From: an uncultured Clostridia bacterium
Lineage (GTDB): Bacteria > Bacillota > Clostridia > Oscillospirales > Ruminococcaceae
Direction: 5' to 3'
NCBI GenBank assembly: GCA_947176675.1
Contig: CAMWRN010000154.1
Location: 1-6,142 of the forward strand
Length of the DNA: 6,142 bases
Shown: piece by piece, positions 1 through 5,620 of the stretch
How the letters are laid out: every line of letters begins with the position of its first letter
Numbering within the stretch: the first letter of the stretch is position 1
The notes under the pieces: generated by a model
Seen by the model: the letters and a program-made list of their open reading frames with translations, nothing else
The model's database searches: none
Told to the model about the DNA's origin: nothing
Made by a program: the position numbers and the translations under genes

Positions 1-1
1 C

Positions 2-871
2 TATTTTTCCAAGGAATCAAGGAAGTCCCGTGAGGAATCCTATAAATATGCAAAGGTTTTTTATGTTTTGGGATATTCAGGTGAATTGAAGTCAAACGGT
101 GAATTATGCATTCGGTCGGATAAATTGAAAGAGCAATGCAAGGCTCTGAAAATTACAAATATTGGCGCATTTCTGAACAAGCTTGGCAATTACGGGATCA
201 TAGCCGATGGACTTGTAAACGGCAAAATAAAAGGCAGTACCGACATAATTATTTCATATCCCGATAATAAGAATGTGATAACAGCATTATACATTTTGGC
301 TGTAAAATCAAACAATACAGACAGGTTCAAGGATTTTTGCAGGCTGAATTACAAATTGCTTGAAAGCGATTGGAATACAATAAAATACGGCAGCGGCGTT
401 GACTATGTTTCCGATATTTTTCATTCGGAACAGGACAGAGAAACGGCTCAATTAATACATGATGAACTGTTGAAACGAAACTACTGTTATAATTTCCAAG
501 ACTGGAATGAGGGTCCTCAAATTCGTTATTATAAAAAAGAAAGTGCCCGAAACAGGAACACAAATGCAAGCTTTTGGCTTACAAGCATGGATACTGAATT
601 CAGGCTTTATTTTCGGATCAAAAATATGGATAAGGTTCTTGAGTACATTAATAAATGTCCCGAAAATGTTATAAACAATTTTTTAGTAAGCGACAACGGA
701 TGCGCCAACCGAATTGCAGGAACCTGTGTCTCCGGGATTTCTTATCAGCTCAGCGGCAGTACTGTATGGAGATGCGGCTGCTGCAATCCGAATTTTCAGG
801 TAACTCCGAACACACGGGATTATTTATATTACATTAATGCTGTGGAAATGTCAGACAATAAAAAGAAGTAA
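2..871 (+). CDS. Unrecognised protein with C-terminal Cys cluster, 5'-truncated
   Basis: The frame is open from base 2 to the TAA at 869-871 (289 residues) with no stop upstream, so the gene begins outside the window. The TTG at 68 is internal: it has no ribosome binding site, and coding-like residues (YFSKESRKSREESY) precede it. I cannot name the family. The product looks soluble, with no clear membrane segment. Its middle is charged and rich in aromatic residues. The last ~60 residues hold a cysteine cluster with Cys codons at 701, 725, 773, 779 and 782, the last three in the motif WRCGCCNP. This could bind a metal such as zinc, but that is inference. The C-terminal plan (helix ending in KCP, spaced cysteines, then a D-x-x-YYI-x-x-VE-like tail) resembles uncharacterised Clostridia proteins I have seen without a function. 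Base composition is more AT-rich than the genes to the right. No terminator-like hairpin follows it. Confidence 0.8.
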   Translation, partial: YFSKESRKSREESYKYAKVFYVLGYSGELKSNGELCIRSDKLKEQCKALKITNIGAFLNKLGNYGIIADGLVNGKIKGSTDIIISYPDNKNVITALYILAVKSNNTDRFKDFCRLNYKLLESDWNTIKYGSGVDYVSDIFHSEQDRETAQLIHDELLKRNYCYNFQDWNEGPQIRYYKKESARNRNTNASFWLTSMDTEFRLYFRIKNMDKVLEYINKCPENVINNFLVSDNGCANRIAGTCVSGISYQLSGSTVWRCGCCNPNFQVTPNTRDYLYYINAVEMSDNKKK

Positions 872-1322
872 TTCAAAAGAGAACAATATTTTATTGATGT
901 TAAGTATATTACACACTATTCCCTAATGTAAGGATCAACAGCAAAAATAATAAATCTTCTTTTTGTAAAAATTTTATTTGAATTGTCAGTATTATACGAT
1001 GTTAATATGCAAAAAGAGTCTGAATAAAAACCGTACAAATGCCAATAATAACCACAAATAAGATAATAAAAGTAATTTGTACGAAAACAAGAAATCACAG
1101 ATTGGACAAAAGAGAAATGGACCTTATAAAGCTGCTAATGGCAAAGTAGAAAAGCATGGGTGACATTCAGGCAAAACTGAAAAAATTTTTCGCGGTAACA
1201 ATCAAGCAAAAAATTATGAAAAATATTATTTATATTTCTTATTTTCACTTGCTGTTAGAATGTCTATGAGAACAAGTTCTGAAATAAGAGAGACGTTTTA
1301 TTCAAAAACTCCAAGCAAGCTA
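872..1322. other. AT-rich gap without an intact gene
   Basis: This is about 450 bp of AT-rich DNA between the truncated gene and the M20 promoter. All six frames break into short pieces without convincing ribosome binding sites. The only coding-like trace is the possible transposase relic described separately (1039-1269). An open frame of roughly 77 codons ends at 1397 and has an internal ATG at 1266, but no Shine-Dalgarno precedes that ATG and its 3' end overlaps the M20 start. A 60-codon minus-strand frame at 916-1098 also lacks a ribosome binding site and looks like chance. I see no tRNA, riboswitch or strong terminator here. Confidence 0.6.
1039..1269 (+). pseudogene. Possible decayed N-terminal piece of an IS256/Mutator-type transposase
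   Basis: Reading in one frame from the ATG at 1039, the product runs through LDKREMDLIKLLMAK, meets a TAG at 1147-1149, and continues as KSMGDIQAKLKKFFAVTIKQ to a TGA at 1267-1269. The pattern D-[IV]-Q-x-x-L-K-x-x-F-x-x-T-I, preceded by a short D-L-I-x-x-L helix, is like the start of IS256/Mutator transposases. Those normally continue into an acidic E-A-E-L-D-x-x-L-G-Y-x-K segment. Nothing equivalent follows in this frame, although a short NYEKYY appears in another frame at about the same place. The piece carries a stop, lacks the catalytic DDE region and has no visible terminal inverted repeats. The resemblance is from memory and short, so this could be chance. Confidence 0.25.
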
Positions 1323-1351
1323 TTGAAGTACAGACCGATCAGTGGTATAAT
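1323..1351 (+). promoter_or_regulatory. Sigma-A-type promoter with extended -10 for the M20 gene
   Basis: TTGAAG (1323-1328) and TATAAT (1346-1351) are separated by exactly 17 bp, and TGG directly before the -10 gives the extended form TGnTATAAT. Transcription should start near 1358, leaving a leader of about 29 nt before the ATG at 1387. This makes the upstream TTG at 1366 an unlikely start, because it would have no room for a ribosome binding site. I see no operator-like dyad around it, and the GTAAAT-N3-ATTTAC motif found at the right of the window is absent here. Confidence 0.8.
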
Positions 1352-1386
1352 AACAGAAAAAACCATTGCGGAAGGATATGATTTTT

Positions 1387-2595
1387 ATGAGTATTGACCC
1401 CAAAAAGCTTCTTGAAAAGGCGTTTTTCTTTAATGATAAGGTGGTGCAGAACCGCAGAGAGCTGCATCGGAATGCCGAAACAGGATTTGACATTCCTATT
1501 ACACTTGAATTTGTGCGCAATGAACTCGACAAGGCAGGAATAAAGTGGGATAACTGTGGCAGATCAGGTATCATAGCTGTTGTAGGTGGAAAAAGATCCG
1601 GAAAGACGTTCATGCTCCGTGCGGATATGGACGGACTGCCTGTTAAGGAGGAATCCGGAGAGACATTTTCATCGTCAAACGGCAATATGCACGCCTGCGG
1701 TCACGATATGCACACTGCTATGCTGATAGGGGCTGCCCGTTTGTTAAAGGAATATGAAAATGAGATAAATGGAACGGTCAAGCTGATGTTCCAGCCTGCA
1801 GAGGAACTGTTTGAAGGTTCTGAGGATATGATACAAGCGGGACTTCTTGAAAATCCTCATGTTGATGCTGCCTTGATGATACACGTTGTATCACCGATTT
1901 CCCTTGAAACCGGCACAGTGGTAGTATCCGCTCCCGGAATAAGCGCTCCCGGAGCGGATTATTTTACCATTGACATTCAAGGCAAAGGCTGCCACGGTTC
2001 TATGCCAAACACAGGCGTTGACCCTATCACCGCCGCTGCCCGCATTATTACGGGATTACAGGAAATTTCCGCCAGAGAACTGGCTATGGGGGAAAAAGCG
2101 GTCATCACCGTAGGTTCGGTCAAGGCGGGCAATGCTGCTAATGTTATCCCCGATACGGCGCAGCTAAAGGGCAGTATACGCACTTTTGACGACAATGTGC
2201 GCAACTTTGTTATAAAGCGAATAGAAGAGATATCATCGGGTATCGCATCGGCATTCCGCTGTACCGCAAAAACCTGTCTTGATGGGGGCTGTCCCTCTTT
2301 ATTGAATGACAAAGCGTTGTCCGAATGCGTAGAAAAATATGCTTCAGAGCTGTTGGGAAAAGAAAAAGCCCTATCTGCGGCGGCAATGGGAGGTTCCGGA
2401 GCTTCAGGTTCGGAAGATTTTGCCTTTGTAAGCAGACAAGTTCCGTCGATCATGCTTGCGCTTGCGGCAGGGCATCCGAAAGACGGCTTTTGTTATCCCC
2501 AGCACCACCCTATGGTAAGGTTTGACGAAGAAGCTTTGCCCACGGGATGCGCTGTTTATGCTTATACGGCTATGCGATGGCTGGAAGAAAACTGA
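1387..2595 (+). CDS. M20 (M20D-like) amidohydrolase / metallopeptidase
   Basis: The product has 402 residues, typical for bacterial M20D enzymes. These cytoplasmic, usually two-metal hydrolases cleave N-acyl amino acids, hippurate or indole-acetyl amino acids. Visible hallmarks are RRELHRNAETGF (23-34), the metal-binding HACGHDMH (102-109; Cys104 and His106 the likely ligands), PAEE (137-140; the Glu pair gives the general base and a ligand), His166 in MIHV, the lid/dimerisation domain at about 188-300 with CHGSMPNTGVDPI (202-214) and NVIPDTA (252-258), GSEDFAF (341-347), and HHP (373-375; His374 a likely ligand). All core residues are present, so it should be active. There is no signal peptide. 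I chose ATG 1387 because GGAAGGA (1370-1376) sits 10 nt upstream; ATG 1378 would be only 1 nt from it. The gene is transcribed alone and converges on the flotillin gene. Substrate cannot be told from sequence. Confidence 0.93.
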   Translation: MSIDPKKLLEKAFFFNDKVVQNRRELHRNAETGFDIPITLEFVRNELDKAGIKWDNCGRSGIIAVVGGKRSGKTFMLRADMDGLPVKEESGETFSSSNGNMHACGHDMHTAMLIGAARLLKEYENEINGTVKLMFQPAEELFEGSEDMIQAGLLENPHVDAALMIHVVSPISLETGTVVVSAPGISAPGADYFTIDIQGKGCHGSMPNTGVDPITAAARIITGLQEISARELAMGEKAVITVGSVKAGNAANVIPDTAQLKGSIRTFDDNVRNFVIKRIEEISSGIASAFRCTAKTCLDGGCPSLLNDKALSECVEKYASELLGKEKALSAAAMGGSGASGSEDFAFVSRQVPSIMLALAAGHPKDGFCYPQHHPMVRFDEEALPTGCAVYAYTAMRWLEEN

Positions 2596-2753
2596 TTATA
2601 CTGATCTCAAATTATTCTTCCTTTTTATCCTTGCCACTGTTTTTATACACATTATATTCGATTTCACACTGCTGACTGCAAATGCTGTACTATATTTCAT
2701 ACAATTTTTGCAAATACAGATAGGATTATCGCTGTTCGTCAGCAATCGCTCCT

Positions 2754-4379
2754 TTATTTCTTGACATCTTCCTCGTTTGAGACAGTCTGCGATTCGCAAT
2801 TTTTCTCCTGTGCATCACTTTCGGCAAGCTCTTTTCCCAAAAGCGCAGGAAGCTCCATTCCGGCCTGCTTGAACACCTCGTTCAGCGGCGGAACCGCTTT
2901 CATCATGCCCGCGATAAAATCGGCTGTAGCTGTGTTTCCGTCGCCGCTTTTGCCGCCGTCCCAGACGGTGACCTTGTCGATCTTGATATTCTTGATAGCA
3001 TCTACCTGGATACGCATAAGCTCTTCAAGCTTGTCGGCAACCACCATTTTAACGGCAGAATCCGCATCGCCCGCCGCTTCGATGAGGGAACGCATACCCT
3101 CGGCCTGCTTCTGAAGAATTTCCTGTGCGCCGCGCGCTTCCGCTTCCATTTTCGCGTTAAGCGCGTCCGCCTCGCCTCGTGCCTTTAGGCGAAGAACCTC
3201 TGCCTCCGCTTCTGCCGCGATCTCGGCTTTTTCCTTTTCGATTTGTGCCTTTACGATAATATCTGCTTTCTGAGTAGCCATTTCAACCTCGGCACGCTTT
3301 TCCTCTGCTTCGCGCTGAGCAGCGTAAGCTTCTTCCTTAGCCTTTGCAGCCTGAACCGCTTCCGCTGAAATAGCTATCTTAAGCGCCTCAGCTTCCTTTT
3401 CGCGGCGGTTTGCTTCGGACTGCGCAACGGAAACCTTGGCGTTGTTTTCACCCTCGATAGCCGCCGCGTTTGCAGCTGCCACCTGAATACGCTGTTCCTT
3501 CAAAGCGTTAGCCTGACCGATCTCACCGTCTCTGCTTGTTTGAGCGACAGCGATCTTAGCATCGTTTGCAGCCTTTGCGTCTGCCTCGGCTTCCTTCTGA
3601 CGGCGAACAGCTTCGGACTGTGCAACAGCAATTTTAGCGTCGTTTTCACCCTCGATAGCGCTTGCGTTCGCCGCAGCAACCTGAATACGCTGATCTCTGC
3701 GAGCGTTCGCCTCACCGATAGCACCGTCTCTGTCCTTTTCGGCAACGCTTTTCTTTGCATCGTTTATAGCCTTTGCGGCAGCCTCTTTACCAAGAGCGTC
3801 GATATAACCCGACTCGTCGTTGATATCGGTAACGTTTACGTTGATAAGCCGCAAACCGATTTTTTTCAGTTCTATCTCAACATTGTTGGACACTGCCACA
3901 AGGAATTTGTCACGGTCTGTATTGATCTCCTCGATCTCCATTGTTGCGATAACAAGACGAAGCTGACCGAAAATAATATCCTTGGCAAGCTCCTGAATTT
4001 CCATCATTTTTAGTCCCAGCAAACGCTCAGCGGCGTTCTGCATGATCCCCGGTTCGGTGGAGATACCTACCGTAAAACGGGACGGAACGTCCACACGAAT
4101 ATTCTGCTTGGAAAGCGCATTTTTCAAGTCTACGTTAATAGAAATAGGAGTCAGATCCAGATACTGGAACGACTGGATTATCGGCACGATAAACGCCGCG
4201 CCGCCGTGGATACACTTTGCGCTTTTAGCCTGACCGTTCTTGTCGGTGCCGACCTTACCGTAAATTACCATAATTTTGTCCGAGGGACACTTTCTGTACC
4301 GCGACAGGATTGCCGCTACCGCAGCGAAAATTACCACCGCAATGACGCACACAGCGATCAAGGTTTCAGGATTTCCCAT
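2754..4379 (-). CDS. floT: Flotillin-family SPFH protein
   Basis: The product has 541 residues, a little longer than Bacillus FloT. One N-terminal hydrophobic segment (about 6-27) anchors it. An SPFH/prohibitin domain follows (about 28-200; note GGAAFIVPIIQ at 59-69 and FTVGISTEPGIMQNAAERLL). Next comes an Ala/Glu/Lys-rich coiled coil (about 200-440), and last a flotillin-type C-terminus with PPLNEVFKQAGMELP (497-511) and an acidic tail. Flotillins oligomerise on the inner face of the membrane and scaffold functional membrane microdomains. The NfeD-like gene just upstream matches the Bacillus yuaF-floT arrangement, which is why I use floT; YqiK-like is the alternative name. CCTCC at 4389-4393 (GGAGG on the coding strand) lies 9 nt before ATG 4379 and fixes the start. 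The coiled coil contains a tandem 66-residue duplication, described separately. No separate promoter was found between it and the upstream genes, so it is probably co-transcribed with them. Confidence 0.93.
   Translation of the reverse strand: MGNPETLIAVCVIAVVIFAAVAAILSRYRKCPSDKIMVIYGKVGTDKNGQAKSAKCIHGGAAFIVPIIQSFQYLDLTPISINVDLKNALSKQNIRVDVPSRFTVGISTEPGIMQNAAERLLGLKMMEIQELAKDIIFGQLRLVIATMEIEEINTDRDKFLVAVSNNVEIELKKIGLRLINVNVTDINDESGYIDALGKEAAAKAINDAKKSVAEKDRDGAIGEANARRDQRIQVAAANASAIEGENDAKIAVAQSEAVRRQKEAEADAKAANDAKIAVAQTSRDGEIGQANALKEQRIQVAAANAAAIEGENNAKVSVAQSEANRREKEAEALKIAISAEAVQAAKAKEEAYAAQREAEEKRAEVEMATQKADIIVKAQIEKEKAEIAAEAEAEVLRLKARGEADALNAKMEAEARGAQEILQKQAEGMRSLIEAAGDADSAVKMVVADKLEELMRIQVDAIKNIKIDKVTVWDGGKSGDGNTATADFIAGMMKAVPPLNEVFKQAGMELPALLGKELAESDAQEKNCESQTVSNEEDVKK
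3378..3773 (-). repeat. Two tandem 198-bp units inside the flotillin gene
   Basis: Flotillin residues 203-268 (DNA 3576-3773) and 269-334 (DNA 3378-3575) align without gaps. By hand count 47 of 66 residues are identical, including QRIQVAAANA and AIEGEN in both. The DNA copies differ largely at synonymous positions, so the duplication is not recent but its protein sequence has been held. The 66-residue period is six elevens, as expected for an 11-residue coiled-coil repeat, so the duplication lengthens the rod without breaking its phase. A nine-residue block, NDAKxxVA[QE], recurs at 206, 246, 272 and 312. Confidence 0.85.
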
Positions 4380-4417
4380 ATTTCATAACCTCCAATATAA
4401 AATTTTATGTAAAAAAA

Positions 4418-4549
4418 TTATGACCGTTTTTTCTTTCTGTGCACTTTTTTTATGCACTTCGCCCTCTCAATCTTATTTTCCAGAACATCAAAAATAATTC
4501 CGGCAAATAAATCTATCCCGTCGAAAATAACGTCTATCAACATTTCCAT
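4418..4549 (-). CDS. 43-residue amphipathic/basic-tailed small protein between nfeD-like gene and flotillin
   Basis: This small frame starts 4 nt after the TGA of the NfeD-like gene and ends 38 nt before the flotillin ATG. The product begins MEMLIDVIFDGIDLF and continues AGIIFDVLENKIERAK. Residues 4-23 are hydrophobic with Asp at a regular spacing (6, 10, 13, 21), suggesting an amphipathic or membrane-surface helix. The last dozen residues are strongly basic (KKVHRKKKRS). A GAAAGG ribosome binding site lies in the last codons of the upstream gene, about 10 nt before ATG 4549, so translation is probably coupled. An alternative start is the ATG two codons later (4543). I do not recognise the family. 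The position in the operon suggests a partner of NfeD or flotillin, but that is inference, and a chance frame cannot be excluded for so short an ORF. Confidence 0.6.
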   Translation of the reverse strand: MEMLIDVIFDGIDLFAGIIFDVLENKIERAKCIKKVHRKKKRS

Positions 4550-4553
4550 AACA

Positions 4554-5225
4554 TCACTGCCTTTCAACAACCAGCGTTTCCCCGTTAAGATCCGTTACCC
4601 TTACAGAGGTGCCTGTTTTAAGCATTTCCCTTTCGTTCGACACCGCGCTGCACTCCATAAAACGTCCCTGCAAAGTAAGCGTTACCTTTCCCTCACCCTC
4701 TCCTGACGGAGGTATTGGTATGTACACTGTGGCGCTTTCACCTATTGCGTTCCTAAAATCTATAGTACCGTTTTCGGTAAGCTTTTTGCTGATCTGCACC
4801 AGCTTTGCAATGCCGTACATTGCGAAAAATCCCGCCACAAGTCCCAGAGGGATAGCTCCCGCGCCCGGCAGACCGCTGCTCAGCGCGGCGATCGACACCC
4901 AGCCGGCCACCGCCAGAAAAGCCACTATCCCCTGCACCGTAAAGAGCTGCAGGGACGAATACGAACCATGAACGTTTACTTCCGAACCGTCCGGAACATC
5001 TGCCGACAAGTCGCTGATGTCTCCCACGTCACCGATATCGCCAAAATCCGCACTGCTTATGTCTCCCATATCAATACCGCTCGTATCGCTGAGGTTTACA
5101 TCGGAGTCTCCTCCGAAACCCGAAACTGAAAGAATAGTTTGCAAAAGCAGCAGCAGCGTTGACGGCACAGCAATACAGTAAAGCACCTGCACAAGCGTTG
5201 ATAAGCTTTCCCACCATTCGGTCAT
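4554..5225 (-). CDS. NfeD/YuaF-like membrane protein with OB-fold domain
   Basis: The product has 223 residues. Hydrophobic segments lie at about 11-35, 94-116 and 119-143, and a small beta-rich domain follows from about 157 to the end (IGESATVYIPIPPSGEGEGK ... TGTSVRVTDLNGETLVVE). This matches the NfeD C-terminal OB fold joined to a membrane part, as in Bacillus YuaF, and lacks the ClpP-like protease domain of long NfeD proteins. Such proteins are encoded next to flotillin genes and are thought to act with them in membrane microdomains. Between the first and second membrane segments sits an Asp/Gly/Ser-rich loop (39-84) with repeated GDI/GDV. ATG 5225 is supported by a GGGGGG run at 5231-5237, five nt upstream. 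A consensus promoter (5263-5291) lies directly in front, and the gene is also probably read through from the 41-residue ORF upstream. Confidence 0.85.
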   Translation of the reverse strand: MTEWWESLSTLVQVLYCIAVPSTLLLLLQTILSVSGFGGDSDVNLSDTSGIDMGDISSADFGDIGDVGDISDLSADVPDGSEVNVHGSYSSLQLFTVQGIVAFLAVAGWVSIAALSSGLPGAGAIPLGLVAGFFAMYGIAKLVQISKKLTENGTIDFRNAIGESATVYIPIPPSGEGEGKVTLTLQGRFMECSAVSNEREMLKTGTSVRVTDLNGETLVVERQ

Positions 5226-5244
5226 AAGTTCCCCCCCTTTTGAT

Positions 5245-5259
5245 GTAAATATTATTTAC
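5245..5259. promoter_or_regulatory. Putative operator A (GTAAAT-ATT-ATTTAC)
   Basis: This perfect 6-3-6 palindrome lies 3 bp beyond the -10 box of the nfeD-like promoter, over the expected transcription start near 5256. The same palindrome with a different centre occurs at 5432-5446 and 5621-5635, each next to a promoter in nearly the same position. A protein bound here would block RNA polymerase, so repression is the expected effect. Confidence 0.75.
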
Positions 5260-5283
5260 TATATTATAACCTTATAATATAGT
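5258..5283. repeat. Perfect 12-bp inverted repeat over the nfeD-like promoter
   Basis: The arm ACTATATTATAA (5258-5269) and its exact complement (5272-5283) flank a CC centre. The dyad covers the -10 box and spacer of the nfeD-like promoter and adjoins operator A. It could be a second regulator site. It also ends in the stop codon region of the 41-residue ORF, so an AU-rich hairpin in the read-through RNA is possible but would be weak. Part of the symmetry may simply come from TATAAT-like sequence on both strands. Confidence 0.5.
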
Positions 5284-5291
5284 TTTGTCAA
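5263..5291 (-). promoter_or_regulatory. Consensus promoter for the nfeD-like gene
   Basis: On the minus strand, TTGACA (5286-5291) and TATAAT (5263-5268) are both full consensus hexamers with a 17-bp spacer. Transcription should start near 5256, about 30 nt before ATG 5225. The -35 box lies inside the last codons of the 41-residue ORF. So strong a promoter would normally fire constantly, which fits with the palindrome at its start site acting as a repressor operator. Confidence 0.9.
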
Positions 5292-5397
5292 GTAGTTTTT
5301 TAATAAAAATAAACAGAAAAAGCAAATACGGCATAGTTATCCATGCATAAAAGCAACAAAGCGTTTCAGCCAGCGTTTCTTTCAAAAGTTCAATCAT
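5272..5397 (-). CDS. 41-residue single-span membrane peptide
   Basis: The frame starts at ATG 5397 and stops at TAA 5272-5274. The product begins MIELLKETLAETLCCFYAW, then a hydrophobic stretch (about 13-32, including MPYLLFLFIFI), then a short basic end (KKLLDKTIL). This reads as one membrane helix with a charged amphipathic N-terminus. GGGGAG on the coding strand (5409-5414) is 11 nt before the ATG, rather long but usable. A consensus promoter (5451-5479) with its own palindromic operator lies directly upstream and has no other obvious gene to serve than this ORF and the operon behind it. Its last codons contain the -35 box of the nfeD-like promoter. I do not recognise the peptide. It may be a small partner of the NfeD/flotillin assembly, a signalling peptide or a toxin-like peptide; the sequence does not decide. 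A noncoding leader is the alternative. Confidence 0.55.
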   Translation of the reverse strand: MIELLKETLAETLCCFYAWITMPYLLFLFIFIKKLLDKTIL

Positions 5398-5420
5398 GGT
5401 TACACTCGCTCCCCGATATG

Positions 5421-5436
5421 TTTACCCTTAGGTAAA
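5421..5436. promoter_or_regulatory. Accessory palindrome overlapping operator B
   Basis: TTTACC (5421-5426) and GGTAAA (5431-5436) form an inverted repeat with a 4-bp centre. Its right arm is also the left arm of operator B. This gives three half-sites in a row at this promoter, where the other two promoters have two, and may allow an extra dimer or tighter control. Confidence 0.45.
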
Positions 5437-5446
5437 TTTAATTTAC
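5432..5446. promoter_or_regulatory. Putative operator B (GTAAAT-TTA-ATTTAC)
   Basis: The same 6-3-6 palindrome as at 5245-5259 and 5621-5635, here 4 bp beyond the -10 box of the minus-strand promoter of the 41-residue ORF. Its flank TTAAAG is close to the TTTAAG that follows operator C, suggesting that the recognised sequence extends beyond the 15-bp core. Confidence 0.75.
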
Positions 5447-5450
5447 TTAA

Positions 5451-5479
5451 AGTATATCACAGCATTTTACGTTTGTCAA
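5451..5479 (-). promoter_or_regulatory. Promoter for the 41-residue ORF and flotillin operon
   Basis: On the minus strand, TTGACA (5474-5479) and TATACT (5451-5456) are 17 bp apart, with TGA before the -10 giving the extended -10 form. Transcription should start near 5444, inside operator B, leaving a leader of about 47 nt to ATG 5397. It points away from the XRE promoter; the two -35 boxes are about 110 bp apart. Confidence 0.85.
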
Positions 5480-5588
5480 CACCTGCACGAGATTTTTTGC
5501 GAGGCAACCGCGATAAATCGTCACGCTGCACCAAATCAACGCGTTTTCAGGTCAGTGCGGATGTTTTGAAAAAAATTTAATTTTCCTA

Positions 5589-5617
5589 TTGCAATTGCGG
5601 GAAAAGTGTGATACAAT
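5589..5617 (+). promoter_or_regulatory. Promoter for the XRE regulator
   Basis: TTGCAA (5589-5594) and TACAAT (5612-5617) are separated by 17 bp, with TGA before the -10 giving TGnTACAAT. Transcription should start near 5624, inside operator C, about 34 nt before the ATG. The hexamers are weaker than those of the two divergent promoters, as is common for a regulator's own promoter. Confidence 0.8.
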
Positions 5618-5620
5618 AAT

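Noticed and set aside
916..1098. 60-codon minus-strand open frame in the left gap
   Set aside because: AT-rich, no ribosome binding site, and composition dominated by Tyr/Phe/Ser codons expected from chance in this DNA.
1366..1386. TTG 1366 or ATG 1378 as the M20 start
   Set aside because: The promoter places the transcript start near 1358, leaving no ribosome binding site for 1366. GGAAGGA is only 1 nt from 1378 but well placed for ATG 1387.
1266..1397. 43-codon plus-strand frame overlapping the M20 promoter and start
   Set aside because: No ribosome binding site before ATG 1266, and it contains the promoter and the M20 start codon, so coding is unlikely.
1977..2453. 158-codon minus-strand open frame opposite the M20 gene
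   Set aside because: It overlaps conserved M20 motifs on the plus strand and has no ribosome binding site or recognisable domain.
2728..2746. Short hairpin ATCGCTG/CAGCAAT with 5-nt loop between the M20 gene and flotillin, as a shared terminator
   Set aside because: The stem is only 7 bp with one imperfect pair, and no clean T-run follows on either strand. No other convincing terminator was found in this 158-bp convergent gap.
3540..4013. 157-codon plus-strand open frame opposite the flotillin gene
   Set aside because: It lies wholly within the flotillin coding region, has no ribosome binding site, and its low-complexity content is explained by the repetitive Ala/Glu codons on the other strand.
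4439..4457. GTGCA/TGCAC inverted repeat before the flotillin gene as an attenuator
   Set aside because: The stem is only 5 bp around an A/T-run loop of 9 nt, inside the small 43-codon frame, and is too weak to support.
4609..4971. 120-codon plus-strand open frame opposite the NfeD-like gene
   Set aside because: It is antisense to a well-supported gene, with no Shine-Dalgarno sequence or promoter.
5258..5283. PerR/Fur-type box in the nfeD-like promoter
   Set aside because: The TTATAA-like content suggests it, but the arms surround a 2-bp centre and do not give the 7-1-7 spacing expected of those boxes.
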